Assembly: GCA_934533075.1 (NCBI GenBank)
Contig: CAKTBJ010000008.1
Coordinates: forward strand, 1 to 64,000
From: an uncultured Paracoccus sp.
GTDB lineage: Bacteria > Pseudomonadota > Alphaproteobacteria > Rhodobacterales > Rhodobacteraceae
Length of the DNA: 64,000 bases
Direction: 5' to 3'
The notes beneath the pieces were generated by a model. It was not told the origin of the DNA and made no database searches. It saw only the letters and a program-made list of their open reading frames with translations. Numbering within the stretch: the first letter of the stretch is position 1; each line of letters opens with the position of its first letter. Below, piece by piece: positions 35,523 to 42,813 of the stretch. Position numbers and translations under genes: made by a program.

Positions 35523-36155
35523 ATGTCCCGCACCGCCCAGACAGCCATGCAGGAAACGCTTCGCTTCGGGCCGCTGGGCCGCGAGGCCGCACATCTGTGC
35601 ATCGACATGCAGCGGCTGTTCGACGCCGGTTCGCCCTGGGCGATCCCCTGGATTCGCAAGGTCCGCCCGGCGGTCGCCCATCTGGTCGCCACCCGGCCCG
35701 AGCGCACGGTCTTCACCCGCTTCATCCCGCCCGCCTCGCAGGATTCCGCCCCCGGCGCCTGGGCGCGCTATTACGCCGCCTGGCCGCAGATGCCGCGCGA
35801 CCGGCTGGACCCGCAATGGCTGGAACTGCTGCCCGAGCTGGCACGGCACGTCCCGCCGGCCCGCGTGATCGACAAGCCGGTCTATTCGCCCTGGCACGAC
35901 GGCAGCCTGCACCGCCTGCTGCAAGGCGCCCGCATCACCGCGCTGGTGATGACCGGCGGCGAGACCGACATCTGCCTGCTCGCCACGGTCATGGGGGCGG
36001 TGGATCTGGGCTATCGGGTGGTGCTGGCGCAGGATGCCGTCTGTTCCTCGACCGATACCGGGCACGATGCGGCGATGACGCTGTATCGCACGCGGCTGAC
36101 GCAGCAGATCGAGACGGCGCCGCTTGCGGAAATCCTCGACAACTGGGTGAACTAG
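35523..36155 (+). CDS. Isochorismatase-family cysteine hydrolase
   Basis: The 210-residue cytosolic enzyme has the family triad: D28 (LCIDMQRLF), K118 (VIDKPVYSPW) and C151 (GETDICLLAT), with the cis-peptide region around VMTGGET. The family hydrolyses isochorismate, nicotinamide or other amides; substrate is undetermined. An EcfG-type -10 ends 10 bases before ATG 35523, so the true start may be ATG 35547, which would shift these numbers by eight. It is divergent from a small stress protein gene, and both carry the stress promoter. Confidence 0.87.
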   Translation: MSRTAQTAMQETLRFGPLGREAAHLCIDMQRLFDAGSPWAIPWIRKVRPAVAHLVATRPERTVFTRFIPPASQDSAPGAWARYYAAWPQMPRDRLDPQWLELLPELARHVPPARVIDKPVYSPWHDGSLHRLLQGARITALVMTGGETDICLLATVMGAVDLGYRVVLAQDAVCSSTDTGHDAAMTLYRTRLTQQIETAPLAEILDNWVN

Positions 36156-36230
36156 TGCCGGGACCCGCCTGCTGCGGCGACAGCCATGCGGGTCCCGCTT
36201 CTGGACGGATCAAGGCCAAGGAATGACGCA

Positions 36231-36974
36231 ATGCCAGACCGGAAGATCCCCCGCCCCTTCATCCCCGCCGGAATCGGGCATTTCTATCGTGCATCGAACC
36301 TGACCGGGCTGCATCTTGCGTTGTGGGAGGACGGGCGGGCCGGACCCGTCCCGCTGCTGGACTATCTGCGCGATGCCGGGGCCTCGGTGGTGGTGTTTCC
36401 GGTGGCCGCGGGCGAGGCGCCGCCGACCGTTCCTCCCGTCACCGCGCGCCGCACGCTGGACGCGGCGCGGCGGCCCGAGGCGCGCATCGCCCTGCCCGCC
36501 GCGCGGGTCCGGCCCGGCCTGCCGCCGCCGGCGCCGGTCGAGGTCGATGCCGGGGTGCTGAGCCTGCACGATCCCAACCCGCTGGCCCGGCGCCTGCAAT
36601 CGGCCCGCCTGCCCTTCGTGATCTTCACCGAGTGGCCCGAACGCTGCCTCGCCCATTATCCGGCGGGCAGTTGCGTGCATACCGAGGACGGGCCGGAGGC
36701 GCTGGCCTCGGCGGTGCTGCTGCATGTGGCGATCTTTCATTCCGGCCTGCACCTGACGCCCGGCATGTCGGTGATGGAGATGCTGCCGCGCCTTCAGGCG
36801 ATGGCGCGGGTGCTGGTGCATGACGCCGCGCTGGCCGACGAGCTGGTGGCCGAGGCGATGGAGCAGGCGCTGAACCTGGTCCCCACGCTTGCCTCGGAGG
36901 AGGAGGTGGGGCCGCTGCTGCTGATGCTGATGGAACGGCTCTGGTATCGGCAAAAGCTGTCGCGCCCGAACTGA
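36231..36974 (+). CDS. Protein of unknown function with a receiver-like middle and a sigma region 2-like C-terminus
   Basis: This 247-residue protein has an AAGGA site upstream. The middle (about 105-165) reads like the second half of a receiver domain: VLSLHDPNPLARRLQSARL then LPFVIFTEW. The C-terminal part (MLPRLQAMARVLVHDAAL, then ADELVAEAMEQAL) lines up with region 2 of the EcfG-like sigma encoded at 38770 (IPALRAYARALCRSVPDA, then EDLVQETLLRAI). PhyR anti-anti-sigma factors also combine sigma-like and receiver domains, but with the sigma-like part first. No receiver aspartate is certain. A role in the stress cascade is inferred from this and from its place between the HWE kinase and nepR/ecfG. 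Confidence 0.6.
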   Translation: MPDRKIPRPFIPAGIGHFYRASNLTGLHLALWEDGRAGPVPLLDYLRDAGASVVVFPVAAGEAPPTVPPVTARRTLDAARRPEARIALPAARVRPGLPPPAPVEVDAGVLSLHDPNPLARRLQSARLPFVIFTEWPERCLAHYPAGSCVHTEDGPEALASAVLLHVAIFHSGLHLTPGMSVMEMLPRLQAMARVLVHDAALADELVAEAMEQALNLVPTLASEEEVGPLLLMLMERLWYRQKLSRPN

Positions 36975-36984
36975 CGGGCATGAA

Positions 36985-37009
36985 AAGGGGGCCGGCCGGC
37001 CCCCCTTCC
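36985..37009 (+). terminator. Intrinsic terminator after the 36231 gene
   Basis: AAGGGGG and CCCCCCTT pair across a CCGGCCGG palindrome (36985-37007), eleven bases after the stop codon. The following bases are C/T-rich rather than a clean T run. Confidence 0.6.
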
Positions 37010-37270
37010 CTTCCGCTGCGGGCGCTCAGCGGCGACCGCGCCCATAGCGGCGGTCGTCGTCATCCCGGCGCGAGGCACGGCCCGCCGCGCCCCGCGCGGA
37101 TGCGGCGTCACGCCCCCCGCCCGCCACCCGCGCCGGTGCGGGCGCCTGGCCCGAGGGCAGCATGGCCGGCGCCCACCCGAGCGGCGCGAAGCGGATCACC
37201 GTCCCGGCGGCCCCCCGGCCAGGCGTCGGGTGCCGCCTTGCGACGGTCTCCCGCCGGGGCCGGCCGGCAG
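37010..37270. other. Intergenic region, about 260 bases
   Basis: No well-supported gene. On the minus strand an ATG at 37163 opens 46 codons ending in SRRDDDDRRYGRGRR and a stop at 37026-37028. This charged tail looks coding, but there is no ribosome site, so it may be the end of a decayed gene. Confidence 0.35.
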
Positions 37271-37295
37271 GGAACCCGCCTTGTCAGCCAGCGTT
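37271..37295 (+). promoter_or_regulatory. EcfG-type promoter of the GlsB/YeaQ gene
   Basis: GGAAC (37271-37275), 16 bases, CGTT (37292-37295): an exact match to the form reported for EcfG sigma factors. The start codon is 52 bases downstream. Confidence 0.7.
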
Positions 37296-37347
37296 CCGTG
37301 ATGAGCCGCGCGGGCGGTATCCCCATCGCAACCAGGAGGGTTAGGCA

Positions 37348-37599
37348 ATGGACGAGCAAGGTATCGGCTGGATCGCGGCCATCATCATCGGCGGGATTGC
37401 CGGATGGATCGCCTCCGGTTTCATGAAATCCGACACCGGGATCTTTCTCAACATCATCCTCGGCATCATCGGCGCGGCGGTGGCCAGCTTCCTCTTCGGG
37501 TTGCTCGGCGTGTCGTTCGGCGGCTGGATCGGCTATCTCGTCGCCGGCACGGTCGGCGCCTGCATCCTGATCTGGGGCGCAAGGGCCATCCGGCGCTGA
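37348..37599 (+). CDS. GlsB/YeaQ/YmgE family small membrane protein
   Basis: The 83-residue protein has three hydrophobic segments: IGWIAAIIIGGIAGWIASGF, FLNIILGIIGAAVASFLFGL and WIGYLVAGTVGACILIWG. The family pattern GGIAGWIAS is followed by NIILGIIGA. These proteins (transglycosylase-associated family) are strongly stress-induced, but their biochemical role is unsettled. The start follows AGGAGGG. An exact EcfG-type promoter precedes it and an intrinsic terminator follows, so it is a single-gene stress unit. Confidence 0.92.
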   Translation: MDEQGIGWIAAIIIGGIAGWIASGFMKSDTGIFLNIILGIIGAAVASFLFGLLGVSFGGWIGYLVAGTVGACILIWGARAIRR

Positions 37600-37607
37600 C
37601 GGCGAAA

Positions 37608-37637
37608 GGCGGTCCCGTTCCCTCGGGACCGCCTGCC
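37608..37637 (+). terminator. Intrinsic terminator after the GlsB/YeaQ gene
   Basis: GGCGGTCCCG (37608-37617) and CGGGACCGCC (37624-37633) form a perfect ten-pair stem with a six-base loop, nine bases after the stop codon. The tail TGCCTT is only moderately T-rich. Confidence 0.65.
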
Positions 37638-37783
37638 TTCCGTTCCCCCCCCGACGCCAGCGCAGCGGCCGACCCGTGGCGCGACGTTTCCGTCACCGGC
37701 CAGCGGGAGCGACCGTCGGCGCCCATGCACCGGATCGCACCACGACAGGCGGGTTGCGGGATGTCCGCAGCCCGCTTTTCCCG

Positions 37784-38289
37784 TCAGGCCCGAAATCCCC
37801 AGTCGTCACGATAGCGCCCGCCCAGGCGCGAAGAGGCGCGTCGGTCCCGCGCCTCGTCGTCGCGCAGCTCGTCCATGCGGCGGCGGCCGGCCTCGCCGTC
37901 GCCGAACCCCGAAGCCACCTCGCCGCCGGCGCGCTCCACCCATCGCCGGTCACGATGATCGTCGCGGTCGCGGCCATAATCGCGGTAGCCGGAGCCGTAA
38001 TCCGCCTCGCGGTCCCGGTGCCCGCGATGGCGGGGACCGGTGCCGGGGTGATCGCCCCGGCCATGCCCGCCACGCCCATGACCAGAGCCGCGCGGCAAGG
38101 TCGTCCTCATGGTCACGGCGCCGGGGCCGGCCGCCATAGGGGGCACCATTGGCGCCGCGCCCGTCATCGCCGGCCGGCCGATCCCGGCCGCTACGGGCAT
38201 CGCCGTATCGGCTGTTCGGACCTGGCGCCTCGGCGGCGGGCGCGGTCCTCGTCCCTCCGGCGATCTGCCGTGCTGTCCTTCTGTGTCAC
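37784..38289 (-). pseudogene. Frameshifted gene for an Arg/Asp/Gly-rich stress-type protein
   Basis: Three successive minus-strand frames give one continuous style of protein. The first (from GTG 38289) reads VTQKDSTADRRRDEDRARRR. The second, near 38200-38090, contains YGDARSGRDRPAGDDGRGAN. The third, to the stop at 37784, contains DYGSGYRDYGRDRDDHRDRR, then GFGDGEAGRRRMDELRDDEA. The last motif resembles the SWFGD-type tail of some alphaproteobacterial stress proteins. Two frame changes (near 38195 and 38090) break the frame, so it is a pseudogene unless the sequence has errors. A shorter intact reading from ATG 38110 is possible. A near-match EcfG promoter lies at 38327-38351. Confidence 0.45.
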
Positions 38290-38326
38290 GGGTCGATCGA
38301 GGCCATCGGCGATGACGGGCGCGGAC

Positions 38327-38351
38327 AGCCGGAAAGCGCCCGGAACGTTCC
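38327..38351 (-). promoter_or_regulatory. Degenerate EcfG-type promoter of the frameshifted gene
   Basis: On the minus strand GGAAC (38351-38347), 16 bases, GGCT (38330-38327). It has the spacing of the intact sites but one mismatch in the -10, matching the decayed state of the gene behind it. Confidence 0.3.
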
Positions 38352-38488
38352 GGCCCGCGACGGCGGGCGCCACGGCACCCCGCCTGCCCGGCATCCGATG
38401 CAACAGGTCACCAAAATCTGAACGGCGAGGGCTGCCCGTGCGGGGCAGTTCGGTTAGGATGATCTCAAGACACGAGATGGAGTTCCCG

Positions 38489-38668
38489 ATGGGCAACAGT
38501 AAATACGGGCCGGTTGTCGATCCCGAACTGGACAAGGCCCTGTCCGAACTGCTGGCGCAGACCGCAAAGGAGCCGATCTCGCCCCGGCTGCGCGAACTTG
38601 CGCAGCAACTGGAAATCGCCTTGCAGGATGCCCGCAACCGGCGCGGGCAGGGCGGTGGGGCGGCCTGA
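38489..38668 (+). CDS. nepR: NepR-like anti-sigma factor
   Basis: This 59-residue protein has the NepR core layout: an amphipathic LDKALSELLAQ helix, the central KEPISP turn and a second helix RLRELAQQLEIALQD. Family members typically read L-x-x-LY...EPIP-x-x-x-x-x-L-x-x-L. The Tyr is absent here. NepR binds EcfG in unstressed cells and is released by phosphorylated PhyR. A GGAG site precedes the start. It sits about 100 bases upstream of the EcfG-type sigma gene in the same direction, the usual arrangement. No canonical PhyR is seen in this window. Confidence 0.7.
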   Translation: MGNSKYGPVVDPELDKALSELLAQTAKEPISPRLRELAQQLEIALQDARNRRGQGGGAA

Positions 38669-38769
38669 GGCATCAGCCGGTTTTCGCCCAATGGGCGCTT
38701 TCGGACGGAACAATACCCGCCGTCGCGACCTTGACCCTGCGTTATAGCGGTCTTGCGAGGGGCACTGTC

Positions 38770-39249
38770 ATGTCGGACGACATACTCGGCCATATTCCTG
38801 CGCTTCGGGCCTATGCGCGCGCCTTGTGCCGGTCGGTCCCCGATGCGGAGGATCTGGTGCAGGAAACCCTGCTGCGCGCCATCGAGAACGCCCACCGCTA
38901 CCAGCCGGGCACCAATATGCGGGCCTGGCTGTTCACCATCCTGCGCAACCGCTTCCTGACCAATTGCCGCAAGGCCGCGCGCGAGCGGACGGGGGCGGCG
39001 GATTGCGTCTCCATGTCCAGCCGGGCGCAGGTGGGACCGGGGCAGGACGGCCACATGCAGCTGCGCGAGATGCAGGCGGCGCTGCGCGCCATGCCACCCC
39101 ATTATCGCGAGGCGATCATCCTGGTGGGGGCGCTGGGGGAAAGCTATCTGAACGCGGCGCGGATTCTGGGCTGCGACATCGGCACGATCAAAAGCCGCGT
39201 CAACCGCGCCCGCCACATCCTGCGCGAGGTGCTGGAGCCGGCGGCCTAG
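38770..39249 (+). CDS. ecfG: EcfG-family ECF sigma factor (general stress response)
   Basis: The protein has 159 residues. Region 2 spans about 5-75 (IPALRAYARALCRS, EDLVQETLLRAI, MRAWLFTILRNRF). Region 4 spans about 100-155 (ALRAMPPHYREAIILVGALG, then GCDIGTIKSRVNRARH), the arrangement characteristic of EcfG proteins. The GAGGGG before ATG 38770 sets the start over an in-frame upstream ATG. With the NepR-like protein it should control the GGAAC-N16-(C/G)GTT promoters spread through 32874-48462. A weak self-promoter, GGAAC at 38707 with CCTT 17 bases later, is possible. Confidence 0.85.
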   Translation: MSDDILGHIPALRAYARALCRSVPDAEDLVQETLLRAIENAHRYQPGTNMRAWLFTILRNRFLTNCRKAARERTGAADCVSMSSRAQVGPGQDGHMQLREMQAALRAMPPHYREAIILVGALGESYLNAARILGCDIGTIKSRVNRARHILREVLEPAA

Positions 39250-39427
39250 GTCGTCGGCGGGCTGGCGGGGACCTGCCCTTGCGGCGAGGGCATCCGGCAC
39301 GCCGGTTATCCTGATGATTTCACAGGATCATGTTGTCGCCCGCCTGCCGATCCGGCCGGGGCTTCCGGCCTTGCATGAGCCTGTCCGAAGCTGGAAAGCG
39401 CCTCCCGCCTGCCCGCATACCCCCCGC

Positions 39428-39621
39428 CATCGCCGCGATTTCATCGGCACCGGGCGCGTGGAGTGACGGCCGGCCCTGTATCGCCGGCCCGAAGTGGTAG
39501 GCCCCCGTCTGCATGAACCCCCTGGATTTCATCGGCATCCGGGGGAAGGTGGCAACCGGCCGCAATGTCCGGCCCCGCGCCGCCGGCCCACGGTGCGCAC
39601 CGACCTGCCGGTATGAGAACC
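39428..39621. repeat. Direct repeat copy 1 (194 bases, offset 199)
   Basis: This block and 39627-39820 differ at about a dozen positions, nearly all transitions. Each copy contains two related lines, GATTTCATCGGCACCGGG and GATTTCATCGGCATCCGG, about 100 bases apart, so an older, shorter duplication may lie inside. No gene is recognisable on either strand. Confidence 0.85.
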
Positions 39622-39626
39622 CTCGG

Positions 39627-39820
39627 CATCGCCGCGATTTCATCGGCACCGGGCGCGTGGAGTGACGGCCGGCCCTGTATTGCCGGCCCGAAGTGGTAGG
39701 CCCCCGCCCGCATGAACCCGCTGGATTTCATCGGCATCCGGGGGAAGGTGGCAACCGGCCGCGATGCCCGGCCTAGCGCCACCGGCCCACGATGCGCACC
39801 GGCCTGCCGGCATGAGAACC
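39627..39820. repeat. Direct repeat copy 2
   Basis: Second copy of the 194-base block at 39428-39621, separated from it by five bases. The remaining DNA from 39821 to 40093 is GC-rich and holds no supported gene. The stretch 39250-39427 after ecfG is also without a gene. Confidence 0.85.
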
Positions 39821-40093
39821 GCCCCTCTCCGTCAAAGCCCGGACCAGCCGTGCCGCTCGCCTCAGGGCGCGGTGGACATTCCCGGACCCCGCCCCCTGCC
39901 CCGTTCCGGCGCGAAGCGGCGTCCGGGCGACACTTGCCGGAGCGGGGTGCAGGAGACGAGTGCCACCGGCCGCATTCGTGCCCGAAAGCAAGGCGCGGCC
40001 GGCGCGGTGCCGGGGCGCGTCGTGACGGAAGCGTCCCTTGGCCCGCCGGGCGCCTGTCCCGCATGGCGGAGCGCGGCCATGCGGGACAGGCGT

Positions 40094-41023
40094 TCAGTTC
40101 TGCGCGGGCAGGGCTTCCAGTTCCTCGCGGGTCAGCGAGGTCTGGACATGCCCGACCGCGCCATCGGCGTCGCGCACCACCATCAGCGCCTCGATGGGCA
40201 CGATCACGTCATGGGTGCCGATGCCCAGGAAACCGCCCACGTCGATGCGCGCGCCGGCCAGCCGGTCACCGTCCAGCACCAGATCGCCCACGGTGCCGAT
40301 CGAGCTGCCTTCCGTATCCCGCACATCGGCGCCGGTCAGCTCCTCGGCGGTGGGCGGGGCGGCGTCGCCGACAGCGGGCGCGGTTCCGGCCGGAATGGTG
40401 CTCGCCTCGGGCGCGGGCGCGGCGGCGCCATCGGGCGCGGGCGTCACCATCACGCCATCGCCGGCGGGATAGCCCATGCCGAGATTGTCGTCGCTCCATT
40501 CCGGCAGCGCCTCAAGCTGGTCGCGCGACAGCGAGGCGACCACGAAGAAATCGTCCAGATCGTCCGGCGTGGTCGAATCCGCGACGAAATAGAGGTCGGC
40601 GATATCCACCATCACCGTGCGCGCCCCGATGCCGAGGAAGCCGCCGATATCCAGCAGCACCCCGCGCAGCTGGCCGTCCTGGGTCATCACCAGGTCGTTG
40701 ATCGCGCCGATGTCGTCCCATTGGTCGCGGCCGGCGATGAAGGTCTCGCCGCTGGTCCAGCGGGCCGTGCGCTCGTCATAGGCCGCGGTCCCGCGCAGTT
40801 CGGTCACCACCTCGGGGCTGAGGACGTAAAGATTCCTGCCGGTGAAATCCGAGGCGCGGAAGGCCGGGACATAGGCGGCATCGGGGGTCACGGCGGCGGC
40901 GTTGCCGGTATCGGCGGCCGTCGCGGCGGCGCCGGTATCAGCGGGGAGCGGCGCGGCCGTCTGGGCCGCCAGCGCGCCGGAGGTGGTCAGCAGGATGGCG
41001 GTGGTGAGCATGAGGGTCTTCAT
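40094..41023 (-). CDS. Exported protein with two PRC-barrel domains
   Basis: This 309-residue protein begins with a Sec signal peptide (MKTLMLTTAILLTTSGALA, cleavage near ALAAQ). Two PRC-barrel domains follow, each with the GGFLGIG turn: about 75-160 (AINDLVMTQDGQLRGVLLDI) and about 230-300 (TVGDLVLDGDRLAGARIDV). An acidic, Ala/Pro-rich linker joins them. It should lie in the periplasm. PRC-barrel proteins of this kind are frequent stress-regulon members in alphaproteobacteria. An EcfG-type promoter at 41075-41099 supports that here. Confidence 0.88.
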   Translation of the reverse strand: MKTLMLTTAILLTTSGALAAQTAAPLPADTGAAATAADTGNAAAVTPDAAYVPAFRASDFTGRNLYVLSPEVVTELRGTAAYDERTARWTSGETFIAGRDQWDDIGAINDLVMTQDGQLRGVLLDIGGFLGIGARTVMVDIADLYFVADSTTPDDLDDFFVVASLSRDQLEALPEWSDDNLGMGYPAGDGVMVTPAPDGAAAPAPEASTIPAGTAPAVGDAAPPTAEELTGADVRDTEGSSIGTVGDLVLDGDRLAGARIDVGGFLGIGTHDVIVPIEALMVVRDADGAVGHVQTSLTREELEALPAQN

Positions 41024-41074
41024 GTCTGGCTCCTCTGTTTTGCCTTGTCTGGCCCGGTGCGGGCATGGGGCATA

Positions 41075-41099
41075 AACCGGGGCATGAGCGGAATGTTCC
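41075..41099 (-). promoter_or_regulatory. EcfG-type promoter of the PRC-barrel gene
   Basis: On the minus strand GGAAC (41099-41095), 16 bases, GGTT (41078-41075), 51 bases before the start codon. Confidence 0.6.
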
Positions 41100-41337
41100 T
41101 GAAGAATTTTACAAAAATATGTTATTTATCAATTGATTGAACAATGCCTGCGCAGACTGCCCTGCGGCGCCCGGCATTCGCGGTATCTGAACGGGATTGA
41201 TCGCCACCCGCCTTGCCGGGGGCGCGGGGCCGAACGCGAGGGGGCTGGCTGGGTTCCCCCCTCCGGCGGGGAACCGCCGGGCCGGGCGTCGAATTGAGGC
41301 GCTGAACCGGCCCTTTCCGACCCGAGGCCCCCACGCC

Positions 41338-42567
41338 ATGCCCGACCAGGACGCAAGCACCCGCAAGGACGATCTGCACAGCGGCACGCCCTTCTGGGTG
41401 CGCACGCCGCATTCCGCCCTGCATGCCCGGCGCGGGCCGGTGCGGGACCGTTTCGACGTGATCGTGATCGGCGCCGGCATCTCGGGCGCGCTGATGGCCG
41501 AGGCGCTGACGCGGGCGGGCCGCTCGGTGCTGGTCCTCGACCGCCGCCCGCCGGTGCGCGGCTCGATCGCAGCCTCGACGGCGATGATCCAGCACGAGAT
41601 CGACATGCCGCTGACCCGGCTGCGCCGCCGGATCGGGCGCGACAAGGCCGGCCGCGCCTGGCTGCGCTCGGTCCGGGCGGTGGAGGATCTGGTGGCGCTG
41701 GCCGGGCGGTTGAAGCTGGATTGCGGGATGCGGCGAAAGCCGGCGCTGTATCTGGCCGGCGACAGCCTGGGCGCGCGGGCGCTGGCGGCGGAGGCGGCGG
41801 CGCGGCAGGGGATCGGCATCGGCGCCGAATACCTCGGGCGGGCCGCGCTGGCCGAATACTTCGGCATGGACCGGCCAGCGGCGATCCGCTCGACGGCCTC
41901 CGCCTCGGCCAATCCGGCGCAGCTGGCGGCGGGGCTGTTGCGCGTGGCGCAGGCGCGCGGCGCGCGGGTCGTCTCGCCGGTCGAGATCACCGACATGGCC
42001 GAGCTGCCGGGCGGCGTGGCGCTGGCCACCGGCAAGGGCGAGGTGCTGGTGGCCGGCCATGCGGTGTTCTGCACCGGCTACGAATACCTGCCGCAGATGG
42101 AAAGCGCCGCGCATCGCATCACCTCGACCTGGGCGCTGGCCTCGCGGCCGCTGCGGGGGCTGCCGGACTGGATGCGCGGCACCATCGTCTGGGAGGCCGC
42201 GGACCCCTATCTCTATTTCCGCACCGACGAGGCCGGGCGGGTCATCGCCGGCGGCGAGGACGAGGACGCCGCCGACAGCAACGGCGATCCCGCCCGGCTG
42301 CCCGCCAAGGCGAGGATCATCGCCGAAAAGCTGCGCCTGCTGACCGGGCTGCGGATCGGGCGGCCCGCCTATATCTGGTCGGCGCCCTTCGGGGCGACCC
42401 GCGACGGCCTGCCGATCATCGACCGCGTGCCGGGATACGGGCGCATCTTCGCGGTCATGGGTTTCGGCGGCAACGGCATCACCTTCGCGATGATCGCGGC
42501 GCAGATCGTGGCGGGCGCCATCGCCGGGCGCACGGACCCGGATTCGGACATTTTCCGCCACCGCTGA
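41338..42567 (+). CDS. FAD-dependent oxidoreductase, DAO/glycine-oxidase-like
   Basis: The 409-residue protein has a dinucleotide motif VIGAGISGALMAEALTRAG (residues about 43-61), an acidic LDRRPP end to the second strand, and a GSIAASTAMIQHEID FAD loop. The C-terminal FAD-contact region is GRIFAVMGFGGNGITF. The layout is that of amino-acid or amine oxidases of the DAO fold. The substrate is unknown. The start at 41338 has only a weak GAGG upstream. It stands alone between two stress-promoter units and has no EcfG-type site of its own. Confidence 0.83.
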   Translation: MPDQDASTRKDDLHSGTPFWVRTPHSALHARRGPVRDRFDVIVIGAGISGALMAEALTRAGRSVLVLDRRPPVRGSIAASTAMIQHEIDMPLTRLRRRIGRDKAGRAWLRSVRAVEDLVALAGRLKLDCGMRRKPALYLAGDSLGARALAAEAAARQGIGIGAEYLGRAALAEYFGMDRPAAIRSTASASANPAQLAAGLLRVAQARGARVVSPVEITDMAELPGGVALATGKGEVLVAGHAVFCTGYEYLPQMESAAHRITSTWALASRPLRGLPDWMRGTIVWEAADPYLYFRTDEAGRVIAGGEDEDAADSNGDPARLPAKARIIAEKLRLLTGLRIGRPAYIWSAPFGATRDGLPIIDRVPGYGRIFAVMGFGGNGITFAMIAAQIVAGAIAGRTDPDSDIFRHR

Positions 42568-42588
42568 GGCACGGGGGCCGAGGCACCG

Positions 42589-42613
42589 GGAACAATATCG
42601 GCACCATCCGGTT
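42589..42613 (+). promoter_or_regulatory. EcfG-type promoter for the 24-residue peptide and the 363-residue membrane protein
   Basis: GGAAC (42589-42593), 16 bases, GGTT (42610-42613). The first start codon is about 113 bases downstream, leaving a longer leader than the other sites. Confidence 0.55.
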
Positions 42614-42726
42614 ACCCGCGCCACAGCGTTTCCGGAACGGCGGCCGGCACGCCGGCGCATTTCACCCTTCGGTCCGCGGGGTGGCGGAACATGTGCGAAC
42701 GACACGGCAAGCGAAGGGAAAGCAAC

Positions 42727-42801
42727 ATGCACAGCATCATCTATCTGGTCGGCCTGGTGGTCGTGGTCCTGGCCATCCTGTCCTTCCTCGGCATCCGGTA
42801 A
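42727..42801 (+). CDS. Very small membrane protein, 24 residues
   Basis: ATG 42727 follows AAGGGAAA. The peptide MHSIIYLVGLVVVVLAILSF and a short tail ending in Arg form a single transmembrane helix. Short proteins of this pattern (M-x-x-IIY-V-G...LSF-G-R) occur widely in alphaproteobacteria, usually unannotated. It lies 12 bases before the start of the next membrane protein gene and behind an EcfG-type promoter, so it is probably a stress-induced co-expressed partner. Function unknown. Confidence 0.65.
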   Translation: MHSIIYLVGLVVVVLAILSFLGIR

Positions 42802-42813
42802 GGGGGGCGAAGC

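Noticed and set aside
38707..38732. EcfG-type autoregulatory promoter before ecfG
   Set aside because: GGAAC is followed by CCTT at 17 bases, unlike the constant N16-SGTT of the other sites. Kept only as a weak possibility in the ecfG entry.
41261..41295. EcfG-type promoter before the DAO-like oxidoreductase
   Set aside because: GGAAC is present, but 16 bases on the sequence is GAAT, with no GTT.
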